Notes: generated from the letters alone by a model not told the origin. Positions 23,975 to 32,910 are shown, numbered from the stretch's first letter. The stretch is DNA of 64,000 bases from Ruminococcus sp. (GCA_017470905.1 JAFUXL010000011.1:89992-153991); one strand, 5' to 3'. Numbers and translations are program-made.

Positions 23975-24165
23975 ATGTTTAAAATTTCAAAGGGATACAT
24001 ACCGTTTCCAAGACAATCAGGCTTTCTGAAGATAAAGCCGAGCTGCTCGAAAAGCTTGCGGCGGAGTATAATATTTCATTCAACCAGCTCGTCAATCAGT
24101 GCATTGAATTTGCAATGAAACACTTTTGCTCCGACAGCCCGGAAGAAACCGAAGACGAAAAATGA
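23975..24165 (+). pseudogene. Ribbon-helix-helix protein, frame disrupted near the N-terminus
   Basis: From 24001 one frame encodes 54 residues beginning TVSKTIRLSEDKAELLEKLA and continuing NISFNQLVNQCIEFAMKHF, a clear CopG/Arc-type DNA-binding fold. That frame has no usable start: it is closed by TAA at 23980-23982. The ATG with a ribosome-binding site (GAGGAG before 23975) is in another frame, which reads MFKISKGYIPF and then diverges. One missing base between 23975 and 24001 would join the two. This is a broken gene, a sequence error, or a slippage case. A terminator follows immediately. Confidence 0.6.
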
Positions 24166-24169
24166 CAAA

Positions 24170-24203
24170 AGAGCCGTCCCCCGAAAGGGGCGGCTCTTTT
24201 TTG
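24170..24203 (+). terminator. Terminator of the ribbon-helix-helix gene
   Basis: AGAGCCG-T-CCCC / GGGG-CGGCTCT stem followed by TTTTT. Confidence 0.92.
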
Positions 24204-24322
24204 TATTCGGTTTTGTGTTCAAAAACGATGCACATTTTGCCTCTTTTTTAACTCTATACTTTTGAAAATATATGTGTTACAATAGAATTGCAGTAAGGTT
24301 TAAGGCGGTTTGGGGTTTATGA

Positions 24323-24556
24323 TTAAATGGCTCTTTCTATTTCGCTGACAATTTCACTCATGTTTACATCGAGGGCAACGGATATACGGTAAAGCGTTTC
24401 AAGTGTGGGCTTGCGTTCTCCCCGTTCTATTGCGCTCAGATGAGTTCTTCCTATATCGGCGAAGCCGCTGAGAACCTCCTGCGAAATGCCCTTTCTTTTA
24501 CGGAAGTCTGCGATTACCCTGCCGACAATTCTGGAGTCAAGTGTCGGATTGTACAT
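24323..24556 (-). CDS. XRE-family regulator
   Basis: A 77-residue Cro/CI-type helix-turn-helix protein (FRKRKGISQEVLSGFADIGR, then THLSAIERGERKPTLETLYRI). Start 24556 (MYNPTL) is favoured because AGG is 9 nt upstream; the longer frame adds a hydrophobic N-terminus unlike the family. It is divergent from a consensus promoter at 24613 and may regulate the small genes downstream of it. Confidence 0.85.
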   Translation of the reverse strand: MYNPTLDSRIVGRVIADFRKRKGISQEVLSGFADIGRTHLSAIERGERKPTLETLYRISVALDVNMSEIVSEIERAI

Positions 24557-24612
24557 ATTATCACGCCTGATAATATGATATACCAACAAAATAAAAATTT
24601 TGAATACATATG

Positions 24613-24641
24613 TTGACATTTTGGCTTTTTTGTGATGTAAT
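24613..24641 (+). promoter_or_regulatory. Promoter of the small-gene unit
   Basis: TTGACA, 17-bp spacer, TGTAAT; divergent from the XRE gene 57 bp away. Confidence 0.65.
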
Positions 24642-24716
24642 GCAGTTGTAATAAATTATGGTAGTGGTGCTTTTGAAAACGACTGTTACATTTAACGAAG
24701 GGAAAGAGACAGGGAA

Positions 24717-24812
24717 TTGGTAAGAAAAATTGACAAGTACAAGAAAAGCAAGAAAATCAGCCGTGTTGAGACTGCCTTAGCTGTCGAAAATGCGGTGAAC
24801 GGAAAGGAGTGA
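24717..24812 (+). CDS. Possible 31-residue basic protein
   Basis: A TTG-initiated ORF (KIDKYKKSKKISRVETALAV in its middle) after AGGGAA, ending 6 bp before the next start; its last codons contain the AAGGAG of the next gene. Lys-rich N-terminus. An alternative 18-codon GTG ORF (24667-24723) overlaps its start. Whether it is translated is uncertain. Confidence 0.35.
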   Translation: MVRKIDKYKKSKKISRVETALAVENAVNGKE

Positions 24813-24818
24813 AAATAA

Positions 24819-25091
24819 ATGGTAACTACAATTAAAATTGACACCGTTGAAAAGGGCGCAGTTCCCGAAGTGTATGCAAGAGCAATCGAGGAGTTTGAAA
24901 AGCTTACCCGTGAGGAAAACTGTCAGATTTTAAGCGTCACGGCATCGGAGGTTCAACATTCGTTTGCCGCACACAAGCAGGTAATTACAATTGTCTGGAC
25001 AGGTACTTCCAACAAGATAAAATCGTCCTATCGTGCCAGCCACGGAGTAGGACTTTTCCCCGGAACTGTTTCATGGGTAGAGCTTGTATAA
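24819..25091 (+). CDS. Small conserved-looking protein of unknown function
   Basis: A 90-residue acidic protein with an alpha helix (VPEVYARAIEEFEKLTRE) and predicted beta strands (CQILSVTASEVQHSF, HKQVITIVWTG). No family recognised. GGAAAGGAG lies 10 nt before the ATG. It is the main gene of a unit divergent from the XRE regulator. Confidence 0.7.
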   Translation: MVTTIKIDTVEKGAVPEVYARAIEEFEKLTREENCQILSVTASEVQHSFAAHKQVITIVWTGTSNKIKSSYRASHGVGLFPGTVSWVELV

Positions 25092-25093
25092 GC

Positions 25094-25196
25094 TGAGGAA
25101 AATTTTCGCCCTTGCACTGAGAGTGAACGGAGCGTAGTGAAGTGAACGAAAGTGCAAGATTATAAAGGCGAAAATTTGACGATTTTAAATGGAGGA
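25094..25196 (+). repeat. R2 leader repeat, best-preserved copy
   Basis: Outer arms AAATTTTCGCC / GGCGAAAATTT (11 bp, perfect) enclose inner arms CTTGCACT / AGTGCAAG. The right end (GACGATTTTAAATGGAGG) supplies the ribosome-binding site of the lipoprotein gene that follows. Confidence 0.85.
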
Positions 25197-25201
25197 TTAT
25201 T

Positions 25202-25366
25202 ATGAAGAAGAGAATTTTTGCGCTGATACTTGCAGTTCTTTCATGTTTTTCAATGCTTGCCCTCACAGGCTGCGGCGGAGGTTCATCATCAACAAGAGAC
25301 CCCGAGGTTGAAGCATATGACAGAGAATATATCATAACACATGATATGTTCGGAAATCCCAGATAA
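25202..25366 (+). CDS. Small lipoprotein
   Basis: A 54-residue ORF. The signal sequence (MKKRIFALILAVLSCFSMLA) ends in the lipobox LTGC, so the protein would be lipid-anchored, leaving only about 31 exported residues (GGGSSSTRDPEVEAYDREYI and a short tail). GGAGG lies 7 nt before ATG. Function unknown. Its leader is an R2 repeat, and a terminator follows at once. Confidence 0.75.
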   Translation: MKKRIFALILAVLSCFSMLALTGCGGGSSSTRDPEVEAYDREYIITHDMFGNPR

Positions 25367-25372
25367 TGAAAC

Positions 25373-25410
25373 AAAAAAAGGGCAGACCCGAAGGTCTGCT
25401 CTTTTTTTAT
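25373..25410. terminator. Bidirectional terminator
   Basis: GGGCAGACC / GGTCTGCTC stem with CGAA loop, A7 on one side and T7 on the other, between converging genes. Confidence 0.92.
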
Positions 25411-25424
25411 ATAAAGAGGAGGAA

Positions 25425-27881
25425 TTAGCCCATTGTAATCTCAACCTCGTGAACGCCGCCCTCACAAGCAGGGATAACATTTCCGTCAACGGCATTTCCG
25501 TCAACAGTCATGGATTTAACACCCTTGCAAACGTGGTCGGGGTTCTTTACGGTTATATTGAATGCTGCACCACGGAACTTACGCACAGCGGTGAAGCCGT
25601 CCCATTCGTGGGGGATAGACGGGTCAACTTTAAGACCGTCAAATACGGGCTGTACACCGAGGATATACTGCGAAATAGCAACCATATTCCAAGCGGCAGT
25701 ACCCGTAAGCCATGAGTTCTTGCCCTCACCGAAACGGCTTGCGTCCTTGCCTGCAATCATCTGACCATAAACGTAGGGTTCAGTCTTGTGAAGCTCGGAT
25801 ATATCCTCATTGAAAGCAGGAGCAATCTTGCTGTAATACTCGAAAGCCTTGTCGCCGCGTCCTGCGTAAGCCTCCGCACAGATTATCCATGCGTTGTTAT
25901 GTGTGAAGATACCTGCATTTTCCTTGTAGCCGCCGGGGTATGTGGAGATTTCGCCGTACTGGATATAGTACTTTGTGAATGCGGGATTGTTGAGGACAAG
26001 ACCGTATTTCGTATTGAGGTACTTGTCGATAGAATTGAGGGTCTTGATGTCTGCGCCCTCGTCCTTGCCGATTTCAGACATAACGGCAAATCCCTGCGGC
26101 TCGATGAAGATTTTGCCCTCTTCACATTCCTTGCTGCCCATTTTTTCGCCGTTAGCGTCATAAGCTCTGATGAACCAGTCGCCGTCAAAAGCAGACTCCA
26201 TGACATTCTTCTTCATCTTGTCTATTTCAGCCTGAGCCTTTTCAGCTCCTTCGGTTTTGCCGAGATGTTCGAGGATACCTACATAAGCGGGTCCTGCATA
26301 AGTAAAGAGTGCGGCAACCATAACGGACTCTGCAACCTTTGAATATCCGCCCTCTTCGGCGAATTTGGGATTTGTATATGTCTGGAAGCTCTCGCCGGGC
26401 TTGTCCGAGAAGCATGAGAGATTTATGCAGTCGTTCCAGTCGGCACGCATAGCAAGCGGAAGTCCGTGAGGTCCGAGATTATTAACGATATGATAGAATG
26501 AAACCGTGAGGTGGTCGAGCATGGTCTGAGCCTTTGACTCGTCATTGTCATAGGGTACTTTTTCGTCAAGGATAGTCCAGTCGCCTGTCTCCTTGATGTA
26601 TGCGCCCACGGAAAGTATCATCCACAGCGGGTCGTCCGAGAAGTCTCCGCCTATATCGGAATTGCCCTTCTTTGTAAGAGGCTGATACTGGTGGTAGCAG
26701 CCGCCGTCCTCAAGCTGAGTTGCTGCGAGGTCGATAAGTCTCTCTCTTGCCCTGTCGGGAATCTGATGAACAAAGCCGAGAATATCCTGATTGGAGTCAC
26801 GGAAGCCCATGCCTCTGCCGATACCGCTTTCAAAATACGATGCGGAACGTGAGAGGTTGAATGTTACCATACACTGATACTGGTTCCAGATATTTACCAT
26901 GCGGTTTACTTTTTCATCGGGAGTATTTACGTTGAATATGCTGAGAAGCTCGTCCCATGTAGCTTTAAGCTCTGCAAGACCTGCCGCAACCTTTTCGGGG
27001 GTGTTGTACTTTTCAATCATTGCATAAGCCTTTTCCTTGTTGATAGTCTGACCGTCAGCGAGGAATTTCTTATCTTCGGGATTTTCAACGTAGCCGAGAA
27101 CGAATATGAGGGTTTTGCTTTCGCCTGCGCCGAGGGTAATTTCCTTGTAGTGAGAAGCAATGGGCGACCAGCCGTCGGCAAAGGAATTGTTTGCTTTTCC
27201 GTTGATTACAGCCTGCGGGTCATTGAAGCCGTTGTAAAGACCGATGAAAGAGTCACGGTCTGTATCGTATCCGTCAATTGTATCGTTTACGGTATAGAAA
27301 GCATAGTGATTTCTTCTGTCTCTGTATTCGGTTTTGTGGTAAATGGTGCTGTCCTCTACTTCAACACGACCTGTCGAGAAATTTCTCTGGAAGTTGGTGC
27401 AGTCGTCCTGAGCGTCCCAGAGACACCATTCAGCGAAAGAGAAGAGCTTGAAGGTCTTTTCGCTGCTGCCCTCGTTCGTGAGGACAAGCTGCTGAACCTC
27501 GCCGTCATAATTCTGGGGAACGAAGAAAGTAACTTCAGCCTTTAAGTCATTCTTTTTGCCTGTGATGACGGTATAGCCCATACCGTGGCGGCATTCATAG
27601 GAATCAAGCTCTGTCTTGCAGGGCGACCAGCCGGGGTTCCATACTGTGCCGTTGTCGTTTATATAGAAATAGCGTCCGCCCATATCTATCGGAACATTGT
27701 TGTAGCGGTAACGTGTTATTCTTCTGAGACGTGCGTCCTTATAGAAGCAGTAGCCGCCTGCGGTGTTTGAGATGAGCGAGAAAAATCCCTGATTTCCGAG
27801 GTAGTTTATCCAAGGGTAGGGGGTTTTTGGGGAATTGATGACATATTCCTTATTAGCATCGTCAAAAAATCCGAACTTCAT
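25425..27881 (-). CDS. Cellobiose phosphorylase (GH94)
   Basis: An 818-residue cytoplasmic enzyme that splits cellobiose with phosphate into glucose-1-phosphate and glucose. The N-terminus ([20 protein letters not shown], then [18 protein letters not shown]) is diagnostic, and the catalytic acid lies in [13 protein letters not shown]. Length fits cellobiose phosphorylases rather than the longer cellodextrin or chitobiose enzymes. AAAGGAG stands 8 nt before ATG. It spares ATP during cellulose breakdown, and the glucokinase at 59.6 kb and epimerase upstream fit the same pathway. Confidence 0.96.
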   Translation of the reverse strand: MKFGFFDDANKEYVINSPKTPYPWINYLGNQGFFSLISNTAGGYCFYKDARLRRITRYRYNNVPIDMGGRYFYINDNGTVWNPGWSPCKTELDSYECRHGMGYTVITGKKNDLKAEVTFFVPQNYDGEVQQLVLTNEGSSEKTFKLFSFAEWCLWDAQDDCTNFQRNFSTGRVEVEDSTIYHKTEYRDRRNHYAFYTVNDTIDGYDTDRDSFIGLYNGFNDPQAVINGKANNSFADGWSPIASHYKEITLGAGESKTLIFVLGYVENPEDKKFLADGQTINKEKAYAMIEKYNTPEKVAAGLAELKATWDELLSIFNVNTPDEKVNRMVNIWNQYQCMVTFNLSRSASYFESGIGRGMGFRDSNQDILGFVHQIPDRARERLIDLAATQLEDGGCYHQYQPLTKKGNSDIGGDFSDDPLWMILSVGAYIKETGDWTILDEKVPYDNDESKAQTMLDHLTVSFYHIVNNLGPHGLPLAMRADWNDCINLSCFSDKPGESFQTYTNPKFAEEGGYSKVAESVMVAALFTYAGPAYVGILEHLGKTEGAEKAQAEIDKMKKNVMESAFDGDWFIRAYDANGEKMGSKECEEGKIFIEPQGFAVMSEIGKDEGADIKTLNSIDKYLNTKYGLVLNNPAFTKYYIQYGEISTYPGGYKENAGIFTHNNAWIICAEAYAGRGDKAFEYYSKIAPAFNEDISELHKTEPYVYGQMIAGKDASRFGEGKNSWLTGTAAWNMVAISQYILGVQPVFDGLKVDPSIPHEWDGFTAVRKFRGAAFNITVKNPDHVCKGVKSMTVDGNAVDGNVIPACEGGVHEVEITMG

Positions 27882-28095
27882 AATTTGTACTCCTTTGTCT
27901 TATACATTACATCAGTTTATCTGAAAACGCAGATAAACTGCACTGAAAATATTATACCACATATACAAAAATATTACAATAGATAATTGAAAATTCAAAG
28001 TGTAGGTATTTCGGGCGATTTTTTGTGCATTTCTTACAAAATATATATTTTTTGTAAAATTAAGGAAAATTTTAACAAAAATTATAAACCAATAT

Positions 28096-28160
28096 TTCAA
28101 AATAATACACAAAAATTTTTATATTTTGTTCCCCCACCACAGGCAGGGGGAACGATATTT
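28096..28160 (-). repeat. R1 repeat, partial copy
   Basis: Right half and hairpin of R1 in reverse orientation, between the epimerase stop and the cellobiose phosphorylase start, reading towards the latter. It may also act as the epimerase terminator. Confidence 0.7.
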
Positions 28161-28161
28161 T

Positions 28162-29175
28162 TTATATTTTCGTAAAGAACCTCTGATGTGTGTGGAAAGT
28201 CTCCGAGGGCTTTACCTCTCTGTAGCCCGTCATTTCTGCCGGGAGAGAGAGATTGGGCGCATCAATCATGGCTGTCATCGGTTCGGGACAGAAATAATGA
28301 TTAAAGCCTCTGTCGTTCCAGATTATCCAGAAATTGTACTCCTTTGAAACCTCGTAGCACAATTTCTTTCCGCTTGCGGTATCCTCTGCAATGACACCGT
28401 GGAATTTTTCGCCGCCGATGTCGATGTATTCTCCGAAATACATATCATTGTCAACAATCTGCAAAACGGGGCATTTCGTGCCGTTTTTGTATTCCAAATC
28501 CCATTCTTCGGGTTCCTTGAATTTTTCTGTGGGCAGACAGCGTTCGTTAAGCTCGCATTTGTCTCCAATCGGGACGGTAAGACGGATATTTTCTTCCTTT
28601 CCGCCGTCCGCAAAGGGAGCGTTTATAGTTGTGTGCGATGCAAGCGACATGGGGAGGACTTTGCTGTCCGAATTGTTCGTGAAAGTAATATCCTGCTCCA
28701 GACCCTCCGCCGAAAGCGTGAATGTATATTCAGCCGTGAAAGGTACGGGGAGATATTTAAAAAATTCGTCTCTTTCGTCATAGACATATCTTGTCTTTAC
28801 CCATGCGCAGTTGCTGTCGGCATTGTATTCAACGACCTCATGCTCTCTTTTGTGGAGAAAGCCGTGAATATGATTGTTATAGGGGGCTTTTTCGTTCACG
28901 GGGAGCTGATAGACCGCATCGGAGGTCTTTAAAACTCCGTCAGCGAACCTGTTGGGCAGATAGAGCGTAGGCAGTCCCCAGACCTCTGCGGACTGTTTAA
29001 TGACATCTGCGGTGTTTCCGCTGTTGAAACGGAAAAATTCCATGCCGTTCTTAATGTCCCTAAGCCTGATTACATTCGAGCCGATACCATAGGCGATGAG
29101 AGCCTCGTATCCGCCTGCGGCAAGCCGTATGCAGGGAATATCGTTGAATTTAATTTCCTGTGCAGAACTGTTCAT
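28162..29175 (-). CDS. Aldose 1-epimerase-like protein
   Basis: A 337-residue galactose-mutarotase-fold protein. Conserved elements are HIHGFLHKREHEV (catalytic His candidates), SLASHTTINAPF and the C-terminal CPEPMTAMIDAPN with the Glu. It would interconvert alpha and beta anomers of a sugar. Placed just upstream of cellobiose phosphorylase on the same strand, it may supply the anomer that enzyme or glucokinase needs. AAAGGAATG stands before the start; the leader carries an R4 hairpin. Confidence 0.88.
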   Translation of the reverse strand: MNSSAQEIKFNDIPCIRLAAGGYEALIAYGIGSNVIRLRDIKNGMEFFRFNSGNTADVIKQSAEVWGLPTLYLPNRFADGVLKTSDAVYQLPVNEKAPYNNHIHGFLHKREHEVVEYNADSNCAWVKTRYVYDERDEFFKYLPVPFTAEYTFTLSAEGLEQDITFTNNSDSKVLPMSLASHTTINAPFADGGKEENIRLTVPIGDKCELNERCLPTEKFKEPEEWDLEYKNGTKCPVLQIVDNDMYFGEYIDIGGEKFHGVIAEDTASGKKLCYEVSKEYNFWIIWNDRGFNHYFCPEPMTAMIDAPNLSLPAEMTGYREVKPSETFHTHQRFFTKI

Positions 29176-29193
29176 TTATATCATTCCTTTTTG

Positions 29194-29220
29194 TATCTCT
29201 CCGCCTGCAGCGGAGAGATA
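29194..29220 (-). repeat. R4 hairpin in the epimerase leader
   Basis: Perfect 10-bp stem TATCTCTCCG / CGGAGAGATA. A related hairpin lies before the XRE gene (35644-35674) and a half copy before the coiled-coil gene (about 57421-57433), each about 20-60 nt before the start codon. Confidence 0.6.
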
Positions 29221-29319
29221 TATTTTATATTTTATATCTTTTGTATTGTCTTTTGCTGAATCACAGTTATGTATTTTATTTAATTATGAATTATGCATTG
29301 ATTACGCATTAGTTACGCA

Positions 29320-29982
29320 TTATTTCATGGGGGATCTGCCGTATTGGTTTTCCGTGGGAACGCTCGGCTGACAGAGTATCACGATATTATATATTGCCAC
29401 TGCCAGGGTTGCAATTGTGGCGAGTACAAAAAGTATAACCAGTCCGCCTGCTGCATTGGCTGCACTCCTTGAGCCTCCGAAGCCTGCGGCAAATGCCGAG
29501 CCGAATGCGGCAACGCCGAGTATGGCAAGGACAAAGTAAGCGGCATACATGATTATAAGGGGGGTAACATTTTTTCCTGCATCATGAAACCTTCTGAAGC
29601 ATATCGAGAGTGAGGGAATAAATGTTGCAAGCTGCCAGACAGTGGTGAGAGCTTTGACTCTTTCGCCCATAAGACCGAGAACGAATCCGATGATAAACAT
29701 AAAAAGCACGGTGTACCAGTATTCGCTCCTTGTGGAACGTCCCGAAAAATTGACATAGTTCTTGAAGTAAAGCTGTATAGCCTCTCCGAAGTTTACATAT
29801 TTCGGCGAACCGTCCGTATTTGCAGTATTCATGTTTATACTGCTGTTAATGCTTCTGTCGATGCTGCTGTCACCGGGCTTGCTGAGATTGACACCGCCGC
29901 CGCCTATCGGCACGGCACTTCCGCAGGCATTGCAGAATTTTGCGTTATCCGAGATTTCGTTTCCGCAGTTGATACATTTCAT
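29320..29982 (-). CDS. Zinc-ribbon DUF805 membrane protein
   Basis: A 220-residue protein. The N-terminus is a zinc ribbon (MKCINCGNEISDNAKFCNAC) followed by a Ser/Asn linker and a DUF805 membrane domain with four helices (NFSGRSTRSEYWYTVLFMFI is typical). The start 29982 follows GAGGTGA; a GTG three codons earlier is part of that site. Function of DUF805 is not established. A dyad at 30003-30058 separates it from citrate synthase. Confidence 0.88.
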   Translation of the reverse strand: MKCINCGNEISDNAKFCNACGSAVPIGGGGVNLSKPGDSSIDRSINSSINMNTANTDGSPKYVNFGEAIQLYFKNYVNFSGRSTRSEYWYTVLFMFIIGFVLGLMGERVKALTTVWQLATFIPSLSICFRRFHDAGKNVTPLIIMYAAYFVLAILGVAAFGSAFAAGFGGSRSAANAAGGLVILFVLATIATLAVAIYNIVILCQPSVPTENQYGRSPMK

Positions 29983-30002
29983 ATAAATCACCTCATAAAT
30001 TA

Positions 30003-30058
30003 TTTAATTCATAATTATCCGCAGTGCATAAGAATATGCACTGTGAATTATGAATCGG
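30003..30058. repeat. R3 AT-rich inverted repeat with inner hairpin
   Basis: Outer arms TTCATAATT / AATTATGAA and inner arms CAGTGCATA / TATGCACTG with loop AGAA, just after the citrate synthase stop. Confidence 0.65.
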
Positions 30059-30060
30059 TT

Positions 30061-31410
30061 TCAGTCCATTCTGTTTTCCATGTCGGTATATTCACGCATG
30101 GGAGATATTGCCTTGTACGCCGGACGTATTATCTTGTTTGAATTGATAAGCTCCTCAATTCTGTGAGCCGACCAGCCTGCAATACGTGATATTGCAAAGA
30201 GCGGTGTGAACAGCTCATCGGGTATGCCCAGCATTCTGTAGACAAAGCCGCTGTAGAAATCAACATTTGCGCATACACCCTTGTAGATTTTTCTTTCCTC
30301 GGCAATAACCTCGGGGGCAAGCTTTTCAACGAGGGAGTAAAGTGCAAATTCATCGTGTCTGTTCTTTTCCGAGCTTAATTTCTCGACAAAGCCCTTGAAA
30401 ACCTTTGCCCTCGGGTCGGAATGTGAATAAACAGCGTGTCCCATGCCGTAGATAAGCCCTGCCTTGTCAAAAGCCTCTTTGTGGAGAAGTCTTTTCAGGT
30501 AGTTTCTTACCTCGTCCTCGTCAGTCCAGTCGCTTACATTGTGCTTCATATCCTCGAACATTTTCGCTACCTTGATATTCGCACCGCCGTGCTTGGGACC
30601 TTTGAGAGAGCCGAGAGCCGCAGCGATTGCGGAATAGGTATCCGTTCCAGATGATGATACAACGTGTACGGTGAATGTCGAGTTGTTGCCTCCGCCGTGT
30701 TCGGCATGGAGTACGAGAGCAAGGTCAAGTATTCTTGCCTCAAGCTCGGTAAACTGCTTGTTCGGGCGGAGCATATAGAGAAGATTTTCCGCTATCGAAA
30801 GCTCGGGCTTGGGGTCGTGAATGAATATGCTTCCGCCGTATTTTGAGTATCTGTGAATGTGATAGCCGTATACGGCAAGCTGAGGGAAGAGCGTTATAAG
30901 CTCAATGCTCTGCCGGAGGATATTCGGTATTGTGATGAGGTTGGCTTTGTCATCGTATGAATAGAGTGCGAGGACACTTTTTGCAAGCGTGTTCATCATA
31001 TTGTCGCTGGGGGCTTTCATGATTACATCACGGTTGAATGTCGGGGGCAGACAGCGGAAGTCGGCAAGAATTTTCTTGAAAGAAGAAAGCTCGTGGAACG
31101 AGGGCATATTTCCGAAGAGAAGAAGATAGACGGTTTCTTCAAATCCGAAACGCTTTTCGTTAATGAAGCCCTGAACTATGTCTTCGACATCAATTCCCCT
31201 GTAGTAGAGCTTTCCGTCGCCCGTTTCGGGGTCTACCTGAATGGTGCTTATATTGGTAAGGCCTGCAACAACCCCCTTTCCGTTAATATCACGCAGACCT
31301 CTCTTAACGTCGTACTGCGTATAGAGTGAGGGGTCTATCTTGTAGCCCTCGACAGATTTTTCGGCAAGCTCCGAAATTTCGTCTGTAATGTTTGAAAATT
31401 TATAGTTCAC
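30061..31410 (-). CDS. Citrate synthase
   Basis: About 449 residues, condensing acetyl-CoA and oxaloacetate. Catalytic regions are LHAEHGGGNNSTFTVHVVSS and KHGGANIKV (substrate-binding His) and GMGHAVYSHSDPRAKV (catalytic His and Asp). The frame is open up to an ATG at 31476, but that site has no ribosome-binding site; the GTG at 31410 has AAAGGG about 12 nt upstream and gives a family-like N-terminus (NYKFSNITDEISELAEK). Its role is probably glutamate synthesis in an incomplete citric acid cycle. Confidence 0.93.
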   Translation of the reverse strand: MNYKFSNITDEISELAEKSVEGYKIDPSLYTQYDVKRGLRDINGKGVVAGLTNISTIQVDPETGDGKLYYRGIDVEDIVQGFINEKRFGFEETVYLLLFGNMPSFHELSSFKKILADFRCLPPTFNRDVIMKAPSDNMMNTLAKSVLALYSYDDKANLITIPNILRQSIELITLFPQLAVYGYHIHRYSKYGGSIFIHDPKPELSIAENLLYMLRPNKQFTELEARILDLALVLHAEHGGGNNSTFTVHVVSSSGTDTYSAIAAALGSLKGPKHGGANIKVAKMFEDMKHNVSDWTDEDEVRNYLKRLLHKEAFDKAGLIYGMGHAVYSHSDPRAKVFKGFVEKLSSEKNRHDEFALYSLVEKLAPEVIAEERKIYKGVCANVDFYSGFVYRMLGIPDELFTPLFAISRIAGWSAHRIEELINSNKIIRPAYKAISPMREYTDMENRMD

Positions 31411-31527
31411 TATATCGTCATCCCTTTCTTTTTTAATATCCGCATATGTTTCGTTCTGCAAATGAGCATTCAGCACACATCAGCCGCAGACCTGTCTTTT
31501 CCGGACATTGAAACAGACACTGTATAT

Positions 31528-31556
31528 ATTATACATTATTTTACAAAAATTGTCAA
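31528..31556 (-). promoter_or_regulatory. Promoter of the citrate synthase gene
   Basis: Minus strand TTGACA (31551-31556), 17-bp spacer, TATAAT (31528-31533). Confidence 0.88.
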
Positions 31557-31683
31557 GCATTAAAAAATACTCAATGCATATTATATAAAAATATTTGTCC
31601 GGGTGAGATATTTTGTAAATTTCTCTTGCAAATGAGAGCAGAATGTGATATTATATATAATGTGGAGTTTTCAGTTTATCATA

Positions 31684-31825
31684 CTATGATCGAGCAAATT
31701 TAAAATTGTTTGTTATGATATACAAAAAACATAATAAAAAACCCTGTTTCCCACGCCAATGGCGTGGGAAACAAAGACAGAATATGAAAATTTTTGTATA
31801 TTATTTTAAAATGTTCATTTATAGA
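31684..31825 (+). repeat. R1 repeat, full copy with altered hairpin
   Basis: Complete R1 copy with hairpin TGTTTCCCACGCC / GGCGTGGGAAACA. Compared with other copies both arms have changed (CCCAC/GTGGG instead of CCCCC/GGGGG), so pairing is kept. It lies directly before the zinc-ribbon gene in the same orientation. Confidence 0.8.
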
Positions 31826-31848
31826 TACATGAAAAGGGAGTGGTTTTA

Positions 31849-32910
31849 TTGGATGCTGCGGAGTATAAATGTCCGAACTGCAATGCGGATTTGAAATTTG
31901 ACCTGGCAACGCAGAAGGTAAGCTGCGAATACTGCATGAGCAGTTTTACAATTGACGAAATAAAGGAAATATATGCCGATATTCAGCCGCAGGAAAATTC
32001 GGCGGAGCAGGCTGCCGCAGAGGACGATTTTGCAGAGCATACAAATCTCTATCACTGCGCAAGCTGCGGTGCGGATATAATGGCGGAGGACGGTCAGACG
32101 GCTCTTTTCTGCTATTACTGCCACAATCCCGTAATACTTTCGGGAAAACTCACGGGCAGCTATAAGCCCGATAAGGTGATAGGCTTCAAAATAACAAGAG
32201 ACAGGGCATTGGATATGTTCAGGCAGTGGTGCGGAGACAGAAAATTTCTCCCCAAGGATTTCAAATCCGAACAGCAGCTTGAAAAAATGACGGGGCTTTA
32301 TGTGCCTTTCTGGGTCGCTGACTGCGATTTGAAAGCCGATTTTTCGGGAATAGGAAGAAGTATCCGCACATGGACTTCCGGCGGATACAGATATACCGAG
32401 ACAAAGGAATTTCAGGTTGAGCGTCACGGCAATATCTACGTCAGCGGAGTCCCGGCAGACGGCGAAAGCAAGATAGAGGATTTGCTCATGGAGTCAATCG
32501 AGCCTTTTGACTACGGCGAGCTTAAAAATTTTGATATGTCGTATTTAAGCGGTTTCTATGCGGATAAGTACGATGTTGACAAGGCGGCTGTCTTTCCGAG
32601 AGTAAAGGAGCGTGTCACAAAGGCAGGCAGGGACGAAATGCAGAAAACTTTTTCGGAATACACCAGCGTTTCCCCGAATGCCGAAAACTATAACGTGAGA
32701 AGTACAAAGTGGCAGTACATGATGCTCCCCGTGTGGTTCATGTCGTATAAATACGATGATAAGATATATGAATTTGCCCTCAACGGTCAGACGGGAAAGC
32801 TTGCCGGTACTCCTCCGCTTGACAAGAAAAAATTAAATCTTTTCTGCGTTGGATTATGTGCGGCGATAACATTTCTTGGATTTATTCTGGGAGGGACGGG
32901 TATAATATGA
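31849..32910 (+). CDS. Zinc-ribbon protein with C-terminal membrane helix
   Basis: About 353 residues: two zinc ribbons (CPNCNADLKF with CEYC; CASCGADIM with CYYC), a soluble middle part (GLYVPFWVADCDLKADFSGI and later MMLPVWFMSYKYDDKIYEFA), and a C-terminal membrane helix (LNLFCVGLCAAITFLGFILG). It matches proteins annotated as TFIIB-type zinc-ribbon membrane proteins in Clostridia, of unknown function. The start is TTG at 31849, 8 nt after AAAGGGAG; the in-frame GTG three codons earlier overlaps that site. It overlaps the TPM gene by 4 bp. Confidence 0.8.
   Translation: MDAAEYKCPNCNADLKFDLATQKVSCEYCMSSFTIDEIKEIYADIQPQENSAEQAAAEDDFAEHTNLYHCASCGADIMAEDGQTALFCYYCHNPVILSGKLTGSYKPDKVIGFKITRDRALDMFRQWCGDRKFLPKDFKSEQQLEKMTGLYVPFWVADCDLKADFSGIGRSIRTWTSGGYRYTETKEFQVERHGNIYVSGVPADGESKIEDLLMESIEPFDYGELKNFDMSYLSGFYADKYDVDKAAVFPRVKERVTKAGRDEMQKTFSEYTSVSPNAENYNVRSTKWQYMMLPVWFMSYKYDDKIYEFALNGQTGKLAGTPPLDKKKLNLFCVGLCAAITFLGFILGGTGII

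Noticed and set aside
30061-31476. ATG start of citrate synthase at 31476
   Set aside because: It has no ribosome-binding site and adds a poorly fitting N-terminus; GTG at 31410 is preferred.
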